DNA of 64,000 bases from Symsagittifera roscoffensis (taxonomy: Eukaryota; Xenacoelomorpha; Acoela; Convolutidae): positions 3,043,157-3,107,156 of the forward strand of contig NC_087070.1 in NCBI RefSeq assembly GCF_963678635.1. Reading direction: 5' to 3'. This document shows, piece after piece, positions 52,846-64,000 of the stretch (positions are counted from its first letter, which is position 1; each line of letters starts with the position of its first letter). A program made the translations under genes and the position numbers. The notes below the pieces were generated by a model that searched no databases, was not told where the DNA came from, and saw only the letters and a program-made list of their open reading frames with translations.

Positions 52846-53360
52846 TGGGTGCTATTCTCATGCGAAAAGGACCGAAGGGACGAAAAACTCGTGGGCGAAG
52901 TAACGAAAACAAAAAAAAAACGATAGTCAGTTTTTAGAAAGAAAAAATTTCCATTCATTTGAAATAAATTAAAAATTTTCACGCTTTCTTTCCAAATCCG
53001 CGCATATGCGAAGGACCGAATGCGCGAAAATAAAAATCAGCCAATCAGATTTCAGTAATCTAAAACTTTGGAAAGAAAGTAAACATTTCCAGGGACTGGA
53101 GTATTGATATTGGCCGATTATAAAAACAGCAGAAAAGTGCAAAATTTTCAAATTGTCCTTGACCGCCGCAAAATTGGGACAAATTATATATTTCAAGGGT
53201 TTCGTGATGAAAGAAGCAAAATATTGCTTCATCTAATTCATTTTAATTGAAGGACAATTGCTTCTTTTTAAAAATTGGCTTTCGGCTAACTTTGTCTTCC
53301 TTCCTTGGCCCAAAAGCTTTTTCGGTCCATTCGGTTCTTCGCGCATGAGATTAGCCCCCA
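52846..53360. mobile_element. MITE-like element with imperfect terminal inverted repeats
   Basis: The left end TGGGTGCTATTCTCATGCG and the reverse complement of the right end TGGGGGCTAATCTCATGCG match. Similarity continues inward for about 70 nt (GAACCGAA.GGACGAAAAA type blocks). There is no coding capacity. A target duplication is not clear. Confidence 0.6.
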
Positions 53361-53767
53361 AATTTTAGGACTTATTCGGCTAATTTTTTTTATTTCGGGA
53401 GCTATGAATATTGGGAACTATGGGAACCAGGTGCAAAACCGTCGTCGTTAGCCGTGATGGGCTAAGCAGCTCGTATATCAGTCATTTCTCTGTTGGAGAA
53501 ATTGTCTTAATTAATTTTTTATTAAAATACGGTTGATCTGTATCAGTTCATCAGAGCAGTGTACAAGTCCATCCATTTAGATCATTTTTCCTTTTTGATT
53601 CCTCTGAAATAAAACTTGTTGTCATAGTCAATAATTGATGCCAAAGCATGCTTCCATATATTGGAGCTCCGGCTGATCAAATAAAAAAGTCAAAGTTGAG
53701 CAGCAGCTGTGATTTTGTCAAAAATTTTGGGATTGCTTGCTTTTTTTGTGACAGAAACTGGTCAATA

Positions 53768-54146
53768 ATGGCCGCAATGATCTCTCAAATTATTGTTCTT
53801 CTTTTTAAATTGATCACAAGTATCGCATCTGATTCTAAAACTTGTGGTAATTATCAAGATATATCATTGTGTGACTTTGTACTTCCAAAAAATCTCATTT
53901 TCCAAACAGCAACAATTTTGCGAAATGGCGTCAGCCAATCAGATTGCTTAGATAAAATGGCGCGCTTTGATTGGTCAATTGGATTTTTCTGCGAATCAAG
54001 TTATTTATGCGGTCTGGGGTTAGTCATAGGAGCTGACTTTTCGCCAATGAGGGATGAAAATGTTGTTCCTGTGAGCGAGGTTTGCCAAATATTTTTTGAC
54101 AAGGAGCAGACTAATTGTGAGAGCTTCAAAGCGAAAGTACTTCGAG
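53768..54146 (+). CDS. Probable first exon of a secreted host protein
   Basis: The open frame runs 53,648-54,154; I start at the ATG at 53,768 because it is followed at once by a signal-peptide-like segment: about 20 mostly hydrophobic residues (ISQIIVLLFKLITSIA), with likely cleavage after SIAS. The mature part, about 105 residues, has seven Cys (DSKTCGNY, DISLCDF, QSDCLD, GFFCES, SYLCGLG, VSEVCQI, QTNCES) and no domain I recognise. A donor site GAG|GTAATT follows 54,146 and would leave phase 1, matching the phase of the EGF exon 3.3 kb downstream. An extracellular, disulphide-bonded protein is inferred. An open frame of this length is unlikely by chance in such AT-rich DNA, but expression is unproven. 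Confidence 0.5.
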
Positions 54147-54260
54147 GTAATTAAGCTTTTCATCTAAAAAACCTCACAATCAATATTTTGGGTCAGCTAT
54201 AATCAAGAGAACGTTAATGACATCTTTTTAAAAGCTTTTGTCGTTCCCACTAGCCATTGT

Positions 54261-54277
54261 GGGGGGGGGGGGGGGGG
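54261..54277 (+). repeat. Poly-G run (17 nt)
   Basis: Uninterrupted G homopolymer in AT-rich surroundings, next to a GC-rich stretch. It may form a quadruplex or reflect slippage. Confidence 0.9.
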
Positions 54278-54960
54278 CGGATTCCCACTGCCCACTTTCA
54301 CAGGGGTTCGACCGCTTACACCAATCAAAGAGCCCCTTTTTGGCATTATTGTACGTCATTCTTTTTGGAGGGCAAATCGCGCACCAAATAAACTCTACTT
54401 TTTGGGTCAATTGTAGGACGCCCAAAAAAGTGTACAAATATATGACTTTCAAAAAAGGTCATAGAATATTTGCAAAGAAAGTTTGCTCGGGGCCGGCTTA
54501 GCTTCCCCTCGGACAACATTTGACAGCGTCTGCTCTACCCTCTCATCTGAAAACAAATCAATGCCCTAGACTTGATCATCATCAAGATTTCTCGTATCGG
54601 GGCAAAGCTTTTAATCTACTGACTGCACCCTTAAGTATCTGAGTAGTTTTTTTTCAGTCCATAAACTTATGGATAAACTTTGAATTTTTTTAGATAATCG
54701 TTTTTTCCCTTAAATCTCCCCCAAAACCCCTCACAAATGGCCAAAATTTTCTGTTTTATTTTACAAAACTTGGATGATTAGAAAAGTGTTTTTGAATTTT
54801 TCACCATGTGGTTTCGATTTATCCAGATACAACCAGTCGTTTATATTTTTTGGGGATCATTATTTGTAGCTTTATTTTAGCAAATTGCTTCAAATACTAA
54901 AAAAATAAGGGTGCTTCAAATTGCTTCATATACATTTTTAGATAAGGTTCGAGAATTTTT

Positions 54961-55080
54961 CATTACACAAGTTTCGAGAATTTTTAAATTTTAGAACTTT
55001 TACTTTTTTTAGATTTTTCATTACCAGAAGTTTCGAGAATTTTTAAATTTTAGAACTTCTTACTTTTTTTTTAGATTTTT
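54961..55080 (+). repeat. Two-copy tandem duplication, about 60 bp
   Basis: The block CATTAC..AAGTTTCGAGAA, followed by an AT-rich part with TTAGAACTT and poly-T/AGATTTTT, occurs twice in direct succession with small indels. A third partial start (GTTCGAGAATTTTTCATTA) precedes it. Confidence 0.85.
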
Positions 55081-57467
55081 TTGTAATCTAATCCATTTTT
55101 CTTTTAGTACATGAGAAGCAAATTTTTTGGAGTCGACTTTAAAATTTTTTATAAAAAAATCAAATTACTGTTTTAATTTCACAAATAGCGTTCGTTTCAA
55201 CGTTTTTTTAGGGAAAAAATCCGAAACTAAAATTATAATTATTTTAAAATATAGAGGTTTGGCAATCTACTGGTAAACTTAAGCGCAAGCTACCTTCTAC
55301 GATTTTGATTTACAATATCATAAAAACCAACCTCACGTCTGATTTGATGTTTGTTTTATCAAATGAAGCGAACTTTATCAAATTAACAGAATTAACAGAC
55401 AAATAATTGGGGAATCAAAGTGTGCTATCTCCTCAGAAAATATGATCATGCATGAGATCTACTTCTCAAGTCTAAAGTCTTACCGGTCGAATTTTTCATT
55501 ACCCAGCATATCTTGACTAGAATGTTGGATGTTGTGAAAAATATTAAGAAAAATGAAATTTGTAGGCAGTTCATCTATAACAGAGTACCTGTGAAACTAA
55601 ACAAACGCACAAAACAAATAAAGCAAAACAGATTCCTAAAAGCTGAGAAAAGTTAGAGCAAAACAAAATTCCATTTTGAAACTAAAAGGTTTTCAATAGA
55701 GATACACGAAAAAAATCCTATTGACAGATCCATTAGTTCTTAGTATTGTCTTATTCATTTTCATTTATACAAACTGTATTTGTGTATTTACACGGCTGTG
55801 TACTTGTTGATTTTTATCTTATTATGCTAATTCCATTTTGTAGCAGCATGTATGTTAACCAAGCTGTTATTTCCTTATTACATGTTTGTGAAAAAAACCT
55901 AGGAAATCAAAAAGTGAACAAAAACGAAATTAAAGCTTAGACTCATCAGACTCATTTGTTCACGCTCTTTTGGTAAATTTTGCGCAAGAACTATTGAGCT
56001 AAGTTTTGCTTATGTATAACTGAGTGGTAGTTTTTTTTGTCTGTTAACGAATTTTGAGTAAACACTTTTATACTTGATAGCAAAACTTTAGTTTTTACCC
56101 TTACAAAATTAGTGTAATTAACAAATTGTATCGAAATTTTTTTTCAAGATTACGAGGCCAAGTTTTGCACTGGATAGTTGCACAATGGGTGTCTGTAGGT
56201 CACTGGAATCCATAGACAAATCTTTAAATTTGTTCCGAAATGTAGAGGAATTCCACATACAAAATATTAGAGGATTCCGCGCCTAATATCGAATTCGAGC
56301 CATACAGTGTCTTAGCTATTTGTTTTCGAATCCGATACAGCAAAAAATGAACACTAGCAATTTTGCGGATTTCGAAACTAATCTGTTTTCCGCCTGTTGC
56401 GGAATACACAGTTTGGCCTCGTGGTGATTTTTTTTAAATTTGTTTTTGGAACAAAGTTTTCATTGAAAATTAATTCGTACTGATACTATTAATAGAAAAA
56501 GTTGACCCGTTGATCAAAACCGGGAAATATGAACAATTTTTTTAGGATGCAATTTTTATTGCTTCACGCAGTTTTGCTTCACGAAATACTTCATTATATC
56601 TCTGATAATATCATCTATCATCGTAGCATCCATCATCTTCTTTAACTTCTGCAAAAAAAAACATTTTGAGAAAAAATAACGTTTCATTTTAAGGTAGTTA
56701 ATTTCGTTCGTATAGTTTAAGTTTAAATCAATTTTGTACATCCTCAAAGAGGTATGCTTGAGCCATTTTACTTATTTTGGACTCAATTTATCATTAAGAA
56801 TACGCACAACGATTTAATCATTTTTTTGAAAAGCCTATATCCAAGATAATATCTAAATTAATAAATCATGTGTGGTATAACGTATAAGCTTTGTGTAGTT
56901 GTTTTATTGTTCTGCCTGCTTGGCAAAATAAAATTTTTTAAAATATAAAATGATATAAATAATGAAATTTTTGGTGTAGTAATGGTATAAGTAATAAAGC
57001 AATTCTATCTATAATCTTTCCGCGGAACTTGAGAGACTGCACCTTGTATAAATTCAGGACGGGCCCTTTTTTAGTAAAGCGTTGGCTCAAAATTTTGGCG
57101 CCTAATTTTCTAGTCTGGTAAAAGTCTTTACTACCTTTTACTACATCTTTTGTTAACATCAACCCAAAATGAGAAAAATTATTTTAAGTTTTATTTGTTT
57201 TGTCGGGAATATTAAGCATTTCAATAACATTCCATGAACGATTTGGACCAAAAATTTGAAATTTTGATGTGTCAACTTTTAAGGGCACGCGGAATTTTTC
57301 TAAAGATTTTTTAGTGAATTTTTATGATATTTTTAGGGCATGTAAGATATTTGGAAAATTTTTTTGTGATAATTTCATTTAATGCTAATTGGAAAATATT
57401 TGATTTGAGAGACGTAAGCTGCAACCCTTTAAATGGTCCCAGTAAAATTTGTCTTCCTGGATTTCAG

Positions 57468-57614
57468 AGCGCGGTTGGAACTGTCAAAATTCTGGGAATG
57501 AGTTTTGTTTGAGAGAGGAGATGAAACACTGCGTGGATGTGTTGGGAGGATTCAGGTGCGAACATTGTGTGAAGGGATCACAGATTGATCCAGATGATCA
57601 CAGTCTCTGCCAAG
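57468..57614 (+). CDS. Exon encoding one EGF-like domain (phase 1-1)
   Basis: An acceptor ATTTCAG ends at 57,467 and a donor AG|GTTGGT begins at 57,615, giving a 147-nt exon that starts and ends in phase 1, the classic symmetrical arrangement of EGF modules. The frame holds six Cys in EGF order: NCQNSGNEFC, KHCVDV, GGFRCEHC, then HSLCQ after a 13-residue gap. The GGF and CxxC spacing resembles thrombospondin/COMP- or fibulin-type extracellular proteins more than Notch-type repeats. The phase agrees with the upstream signal-peptide exon, so both probably belong to one secreted protein on the + strand. Further exons were not found in the remaining 6 kb. Confidence 0.7.
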
Positions 57615-59429
57615 GTTGGTTATCTCCATATTCTAATTGTAATATTTAGGGCTGATTTAAAATAACCGGACACAAGGATCAGTATTCGAAGTTTCAAACG
57701 CGTTTTTATCAATTTGGGTTAAGATTAGACAAAAAGGAAAGAGAACAAAAGATACTTGGATTTTTACCAGAATTAATATGGTGCAATTTTTTCCCAAAAA
57801 CTGCAACCAAAGTGCTATCTCAAAAATGAGACGTTTTGGTTTTTGTATTTAATCAAAAATTACGCTAAAACTATCTAGAAATTTATGAGAAAGTTATTTC
57901 TTTTACACAGTCCAACTAGAAGGGGAAAATCTTCCAAAAGTTTGCGTGAAACGTTCGAATTTTGTTTTTAGCAAATATTTTGACTTTTATAAAGTAAAAA
58001 GTTGTTTTTTGACTATGAACCAAAAAATATATTTCTTTTAAGCAAATTTTTTAGAAATTTCATATTTCCAGAACTTTGTTGGGATATGTAGGAGGTTTTT
58101 TTAAATCTAATTTTCTCAGTAATTAATTTGGTAGATTCAGCGTAAATTTTGATAAATTACAAAAAGCACTTTTTGTTCTATTCGTTACTTGTCATATCTT
58201 TTGAGAAAAACGCGTTTGAAAGTTCAAACTTTGTGTATCCGGTTAATTTAATTCAGTACTGTAATAATCATAATGAAAATAATCATGAAACTGTTCGTAT
58301 CGGGACAAAGCCCTGAATGTTGCGAATATCTTCTAAGGTCTATGAAACAGTTTGTTTTCTGTTAATTGATGAACTTTTCAAAAACAATTTTTCCAGCGCC
58401 GTCCGTCCGTATTAAGTACAAAGTGAAATTTTTGCTCCTAAAACCATAACAAATGTGACAACTAGCCTACTTCAACCAATTGCAAACGATTTCTAATACG
58501 GACTAAAACTCCGCTTGCGCATCAATAGCACGAAAAATATAGCGCAATAATTGTACCAAATCGACCATATTAGCAATCTGTAAACCTCCATGATTTTACA
58601 AAAAAAGTCACAGATTATATAGCTTTGTAATTTTGAGTTCAAGACAACAATAATTTTTGATTGATTTAGACAACTCTGTCAAAAACTGCTAGTTCAGGAG
58701 TCGAAATTTGTCTGGAGAAAAACCAACCCGAGCTCAAATATTCCGTAATTTTCTTCGAAGTTAGTCGGAACAACAATACTGCTCTTCTGTCATGACGAGG
58801 CCCTGAATGTTCTGACTGCACGTTGAGGCGAATAATTTTTTCTGGTTGAACAATTCACAAATAATTGGTTGAGTTTTTTGTGTAGTTTTTCATTTTAAGC
58901 AAATGGTGAGCTTAGCTTTCCTTATTGTTTCAAAAGGGTTAACTCCTGACCTGAACTCAATTGGAAACGCATCAAACTGCCACCTATACGTGTCTTGAAT
59001 TCGGAACGCATCGAATCGCCGCCTACAGGTGTTATAAATACACGTTAGTTAATCAAAATTGACTAAATTAGCAATATTCAAACCCCAATCAAAGTGAAAT
59101 TTATAATCACAATGATTATAATATACTGGGCAACAGTGATTGCCCTTTACTTAACTAGACATAACAAAAGATGCGAACTTAAAGCTGAAATCTTGGACAA
59201 ACCATGAAATAGTTAGTGCAACTTTAGTAAGAAAAAAGCCTCGTTTTATAACAATCTTTCTTTAGGGTAATTTTTTCATAAAATTCGTTTTAATTGCAAA
59301 ACATTGGCCCTGGCGGTGGGGCTCCTATGTAAACCGTACGAAACTTAATCCAATTCTAACACCATCAAAAAAAAAGAAAAACTGATATTTTTCCGTGATT
59401 TATAACAGTTTTGAACAGATTGAAAAATA
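57615..59429. other. No gene seen
   Basis: AT-rich, possibly intronic to the EGF gene. It contains a 39-bp two-copy tandem (58,959-59,037: GGAAACGCATCAAACTGCC and GGAACGCATCGAATCGCC) and nothing else I can name. Confidence 0.45.
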
Positions 59430-59925
59430 ACGGAATGTTTTATTTACGATATAATGAAATTCTGTCAACAATGATATTCAGAACAAAATGTTTGAAGTTT
59501 AACAACGGGCTGAACTAATTGCTCACTTTTCTCCTAACGGGGGCAAATATTTAATGTAAAGCCAATTCAAGTCACAAGCTACAATAACACATGGGCATGT
59601 GCTACACAAACCGAGTACAAATCCTAAAGCTGGTAGCTTACAGCCCCATGTTGATTTAAAGCAGAAAAATAGCGGAAAGTTTTATTTACGATAAAATGAA
59701 TTTCTGTCAAAAATGATATTTATAGTAAAATATAAGAACTAATTTCACAACGGGCTGAGCTATTTGGTCACTTTTTTGCTAATGGGGCAAATATTTAATG
59801 AAAAGCCAATTCAAGTCACAAGCTATAATAACACATCAGCATTTGTTACAAAAACCTGAAATCCAAAATTTGGAGGTCCAAATCCTAATGATCGTCGATT
59901 AAAACCCCGGGTTGATTTGAAATGC
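59430..59925 (+). repeat. Tandem duplication with 242-bp period
   Basis: The blocks TTTTATTTACGAT, TTCTGTCAA, ACAACGGGCTGA, GGGGCAAATATTTAATG and AAAGCCAATTCAAGTCACAA occur in the same order in two successive units. TATTTACG is at 59,441 and 59,683. Divergence between units looks like 10-20%. Confidence 0.85.
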
Positions 59926-60052
59926 AAATAACTCTGATTATTTCATTCTGATAAAAAAGCGTACTTAGTTTTACCCGAAACCATAAACTATAACGTAGGA
60001 ATTGGGATAATCAAGTTGATTGAAATTTGAAGCTGACGTGAAGTCCGTTAGA

Positions 60053-60150
60053 GCACGGTCGAAACAAATCTTGATTCGGGCGAGTACATTTTTTGTTTGT
60101 TCGAGCAGAGTCGAAACATGTCTTGCTTGGGTCGAGCACTATATTGGCAC
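60053..60150 (+). repeat. Short tandem duplication, about 51-bp period
   Basis: GAGCACGGTCGAAACA..TCTTG and GAGCAGAGTCGAAACATGTCTTG follow each other, each ending in a CGAG(T/C)AC block. Confidence 0.7.
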
Positions 60151-60199
60151 AAATATTCAAGTTGCCAATAAATTTGCGAAACTGGTCTAGGAACATCAA

Positions 60200-61904
60200 T
60201 TATAATTTTTTGAGATATATATGCTTTTCAAAACTCTAAACTCAGTGAAATTTAAATCATTCGCAAACTTGCCATAATATAGTTTTGTAGTGTTTGAAGA
60301 ACTTTAGTTTAGTCATAACGCTATTTTGAGCAATAGAACAGTTTTTCGCCAAAATTCATTCACAAGTCAGTTTCAAAACAGAATCTAACAAAAATCTGGT
60401 TTCAGTCCCAACTACTAGAACGAAGTAGAAAAAGTCGTTTTTTTAGCTGACAGTGCAGCCTATACCAATTGTGTTCCCAATCACAAAAACGCTCATCGGG
60501 TTTATCTCAGGAAAATGTTCAGTCAAATTTAGCTCAACAAATTCTCGACTATCAAATATCAATCCTCGTTCACGCCAAAAACTTAAATATCAAACTGATG
60601 TCAATCAAACTCGATTCTTGATGGAAAAATTGAAGAAGCCATTGTAAGATCCAATTTTGAAGCTACAGGGATTTTTGAGCCTTCTTCGTCTAGACGCAGG
60701 AAACTTGTCGCTGTTTTCAAACTTGCACCGAAATTATCATACAAAATATCTTTTTTCGCACTTGGTTTTAAAAGAATTCGCTGCTCTTAAGCAATAAAAA
60801 ACCCCATGTTTGGTACCAACTACCAACTATGGCTTAAAGATGAAATCATCACCCGGTTTTTTTTTTAAAAAAAACTAGAACTTAAAGCTTTTTGAATCTA
60901 AAAAGCACATATGTTGCTATGACCACCCTCGAAGAAACTGCGGGAAATAAATATGCCGTCAATGGGGATTTCTGCGCTGTTTTAAGTATCTCAGATATAT
61001 TCGCATAGGTTCAATGGTGGTATCATATTTGGGGGTGAATTTAGGATTTCCTTGAGGGGAGAGGACGGTAAGGGAGATTTTTAAAAAAAATTCGAATAAT
61101 TTTTTTTGGTCGACCAAATTGATTTTCTGGGCTTTTCCATGGCACAAAAAAGACTCTATACTGGCCTAACTTTCTAAGTCGCAGGCAGATTTTTAAAAAA
61201 TGGGACAAAAATGGCGATTTGTTGCACTTTTTGTAGTTTTCATCGAAAAAAAAATTTTTCTGCGCGCGCTCCCCTCAGTTTTAGTATGTATTGGTGCCAA
61301 AGCCGCCTGTAGAAAAGATTTAGGGTCATATCAAAAGTTCCAATTGTAATTCTGATTCCTAAAAATTTCTCTCAGAGTCAAGAAAAACTTGTCTGATTGT
61401 TTCTGCTTTCAAAGTAACTTGAAACCGAGTTATTTTGCTAATTGGCTCTTATTTATTTCAGATAAGTTTTACTTTTCAATATAATTTTACTGTAGTTTGA
61501 TCATTACTTGAGCGTTATTTTATTCAATATGACAAAATTTCTGACAAAAAAGCATCTGGGATTTAGAAAAAGATAACTGTGACATTTTTTTGCATCACAA
61601 ATAGTAGTTGTAAAATTTTTAGCAACGAGGTTCCCTACTTTATTCTTCAGTGTTTCAATTTTAAATTTGAAGTTCTCCAAAAACGCACCCTAACAAAATG
61701 GGGCACATTTGTCAAGTTATTTTTCACTCCACAGTGCAGAACTCCACTACTATATAAGCAAACAGATAGTCGACTTTGGCGAAGATGTAGCAATAAAAGA
61801 AACCCTAAAAGTTTTTTCTCGGAAACCTTCAAAAAAATCGAGGGCCATTTTGCGCAAAAACCACAAGTGTTGTTTCAATATTCTGAATCTTTTGAGATCA
61901 ATTA
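60200..61904. other. No gene seen
   Basis: AT-rich. The longest ORF (61,579-61,905, + strand, 108 codons) overlaps others on both strands and has no recognisable domain or start context, so I do not call it. Confidence 0.4.
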
Positions 61905-62420
61905 AACCTAATTGTTCTGACTTTCGATACGAAAGTAACGGAATATTTGTGCATGGGGTGGGTTTTTTTTTCAGACAAATTTCGACTTTTTAACAGGCCA
62001 CATTTATTGGAATTTTTTTTATCATTCGAAAGGTATTATTGTCATGAGCTCAAATTTGGAAAAATATTTCACCTGTGATCATTTTTCGTAAAGATATGGG
62101 GGTTTAAGGATTGCCATTTCGGCCAATTTGGGACGATATATTTCGCGCTATTAACGCGTAAGCGAGATTTAATCCGTCTTAGAAATTGTTCCAAATTGGT
62201 TGAAAGAAACTTATTTGCCATAATTGACTTGTTACAAGCAGCGAAATCTATCCTTTTATACTTTATATGGCGTGTGGGGGATGATTTTCAAAACAAATTT
62301 TAAATTTTAGAAAAAAAATTCATTTTATTTTATTACTTTATTTTTTTAATGTTGGTACTGCTCCATAAACCTTTTAAGGCAGTCGGAACATTCAAGGCTT
62401 TGCCCTCATACGAGCAGTTT
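61905..62420 (+). repeat. Dispersed repeat, copy 1
   Basis: Begins with TTTCGATACGAAAGTAACGG, then ATTTCACCTGTGATCATTTT, TATTAACGCGTAAGCG, CCAAATTGGTTGAA, ATATGGCGTGTGGGGGATGA and GTCGGAACATTCAAGGCTTT. All blocks up to the GCGTGTGG block recur in order at 63,565-64,000, and the last two recur at 32,370-32,500. It has no coding capacity. Confidence 0.85.
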
Positions 62421-63519
62421 TGTTCTGTATTTCTCGCCAAAACGATCAATACTAATGTTTATTCATTGATCTTTGAAGAAGCAAATCAAACCATTAGTAA
62501 CAAGCGTCACTTCGCGAACACAAGCAACAAGAAAAACAAAAGCAGAACTCTAAAATGCAAGAAAAAGAAAACAATTCTAAAAAATTCAACTGCAAAACTG
62601 AACAGCCTAAGAGACCAATAGATTCGATCCCCATACGTCCAGACCACAAATTAGTTTCCTAAAACTTTTGCGCACTGTTGCGTGGATAATTATTTGGATG
62701 AATGCAACGTATATAAAAAGAGGATAAAGCTTATTTTCTTAAGCTCGCCAACAAGAAACTGTACCGCACAAAAGATGAATGTATAAAGTTTTGACCTTTG
62801 AAATTTGGTATTCCTGCCTAATCAAGCTTCATCTGTTCGTTTCATTCAAAACGTAAAATCATAGCCTGAAAAGCAGATTTAAAACTTTGTTAGGAAAAAA
62901 GTTCACCATTCAATTGGACTCAAAATCTTTTTGCTCTTAGAAATAGTTGATACAATTAAGCCAGTGAATCAATCACTTCCTCGAAATCTTAGTTGGCAGT
63001 TGAAATTATCGGAACGGGTTAATATGATTTTGTGTTAGTTTGTAATTGCTATTCAGATTAAAATATATCAATTAAACAACCGGTTGATGTTGTTTTTCTT
63101 GTTTTGAAGTGACGTCATTAGTGATTGATAACTAATTCAGAAAGTTATTTGAGAAGACTAATCTTTGATTCAGAAAATCAAATGGGTTTAGTCCGTTTTC
63201 TTGGTCTGACTTAAGAAGAAAATGAGGAACATTTATGCTCGGGTCATTTTTATGCAGAATAATTTCAGAAAACTCTTTGCACCCTCGGGGTGTTGATCCC
63301 TTGATGCGCATAGGCCTAGCACGCGATGCTGTCTGAGATACTCCTTTTGTTTTTTAATCGTGGCGAACTATCTTGCTATACAAAATCGGTGCAAATTGAA
63401 TTTAGGCATTAAGCTAATTGGTATTAAATCTATACACGACTCAGCTTAAATAATATCAGCCTAATAAATTGTAGTGTTGCCAACATTTAATCTACCAAAA
63501 ATTATTCGAGACCAAATAA
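62421..63519. other. No gene seen
   Basis: AT-rich, with a Lys-rich 90-codon ORF at 62,349-62,621 that I consider accidental. Confidence 0.4.
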
Positions 63520-64000
63520 AAGGGCATTCGGAGCGTTTGAAGCTTTGCCCTAAAACGAGCAGTCTTGTTATTCCGACTTTCGATACGAAAGTAACGGAAT
63601 ATTTGTGCTCGGGGTGGGTTTTTTTTTTCTTCAGACAAATTTCGACTTTTTAACTAGCAACTTTTGACGGATTTTTTTCTAAATCATTCAAAAAGTATTT
63701 TTGTCCTGAGCTTAAATTTGAAAAGATATTTCACCTGTGATCATTTTACGTAAAGTTATGAGGGTTTAAAGATTGTCATTCTGGCCATTTTGACCAATTT
63801 GGGACAATTAACGCGCGATATAATTCGAGCTATTAACGCGTAAGCGGAGATTTAATCCTTCTTATAAATCGTTCCAAATTGGTTGAACGAAGCTGATTTG
63901 CCATAATAGATTTGTTACAAGGAACGAAATCTATGTTTTTGTACTTTAAATGGCGTGTGGGGGGATGATTTTCATAAAAAATTTCAAATTTTAGAAAAAA
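63520..64000 (+). repeat. Dispersed repeat, copy 2, running off the window
   Basis: Same ordered blocks as copy 1, preceded by GAAGCTTTGCCCTAAAACGA, which corresponds to the block that ends copy 1 (near 62,400). The two copies are therefore overlapping parts of one longer unit, roughly 1.66 kb apart. Confidence 0.85.

Larger units (their letters stand above)
54147..57467 (+). other. Probable intron with simple repeats
   Basis: Between the two putative exons. Contains a run of 17 G (54,261-54,277) and a 61-bp tandem duplication (54,961-55,080). ORFs at 55,746-55,940 and elsewhere have no recognisable content; additional exons cannot be excluded. Confidence 0.4.

Noticed and set aside
53648-53767. 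Upstream part of the 168-codon frame as protein N-terminus
   Set aside because: The later ATG at 53,768 is followed by a signal-peptide-like segment; the upstream 40 codons look like leader sequence.
57324-57512. 62-codon ORF overlapping the EGF exon
   Set aside because: Wrong frame for the six-Cys pattern and crosses the splice acceptor.
61579-61993. Overlapping ORFs on both strands at 61.6-62.0 kb
   Set aside because: Low-complexity composition, three competing frames and no domain; treated as chance.
62349-62621. Lys-rich 90-codon ORF
   Set aside because: Starts inside the dispersed repeat and has simple composition.
63290-63350. Possible small RNA (TGATG ... CTGAG ... TTTT)
   Set aside because: The spacing is too short for a box C/D snoRNA and it folds to no clear tRNA.

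Overview
The window looks like a repeat-dominated stretch of an invertebrate animal genome. The evidence is a Penelope-like element with a GIY-YIG tail, CR1-like and RTE-like LINE debris, two Ty3-type LTR elements, a Tc1-like transposase remnant, and one exon encoding a calcium-binding-type EGF domain flanked by AG/GT splice sites in phase 1-1. Most of the window is AT-rich. The first 13.8 kb is visibly richer in G+C and purines on the + strand. I see no rRNA, tRNA or CRISPR. The sequence alone does not identify the species; the style of the first retroelement recalls nematode repeat proteins, but that is only an impression.

Layout. (1) 1-13.8 kb, + strand: the 3' part of a very large, well-preserved Ty3-type retroelement. 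It has RNase H, an unusually long spacer, and an integrase with an H2C2 finger, D,D35E and GPY/F module. A region resembling a TARG1-type macrodomain follows, then an accessory block of about 9 kb: a coiled-coil ORF, an SGNH/GDSL hydrolase, a giant 2335-residue ORF and a small basic/Cys ORF. The last three share one reading frame and are separated only by two TAA codons. (2) 13.8-16.56 kb: 3' non-coding sequence of that element, interrupted by a 1.86-kb foldback element made of two arms of about 0.92 kb around a 13-nt centre. (3) 16.56-32.59 kb: old debris, comprising an antisense LINE with an SGNH ORF1, a foldback relative, an antisense Penelope-like element split by PHD-finger LINE sequence, an array of about eight degenerate units of about 0.62 kb, more LINE fragments, and a + strand RTE-like LINE.

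(4) 32,591-51,193, - strand: an 18.6-kb LTR retrotransposon between 378-bp LTRs that differ at about 18 positions. Reading down the minus strand it has a pre-gag coding-like region, gag, protease, RT, RNase H, integrase and an env-like region, then further coding-like sequence of unknown role. It carries many frameshifts. (5) 51.2-53.4 kb: Tc1-like remnant, a perfect 14-bp hairpin, and a MITE-like inverted-repeat element. (6) 53.5-57.7 kb, + strand: the only likely host gene, seen as a signal-peptide exon and an EGF exon with compatible phases. (7) 57.7-64 kb: mostly sequence without recognisable genes, with short tandem duplications and two copies of a dispersed repeat.

The most interesting part is the first element. 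It joins a retroviral-type pol to a macrodomain-like fold and a very long accessory frame containing one complete SGNH motif set and one degenerate SGNH-like module. A shared 11-mer occurs in several of its reading frames and in its 3' flank.
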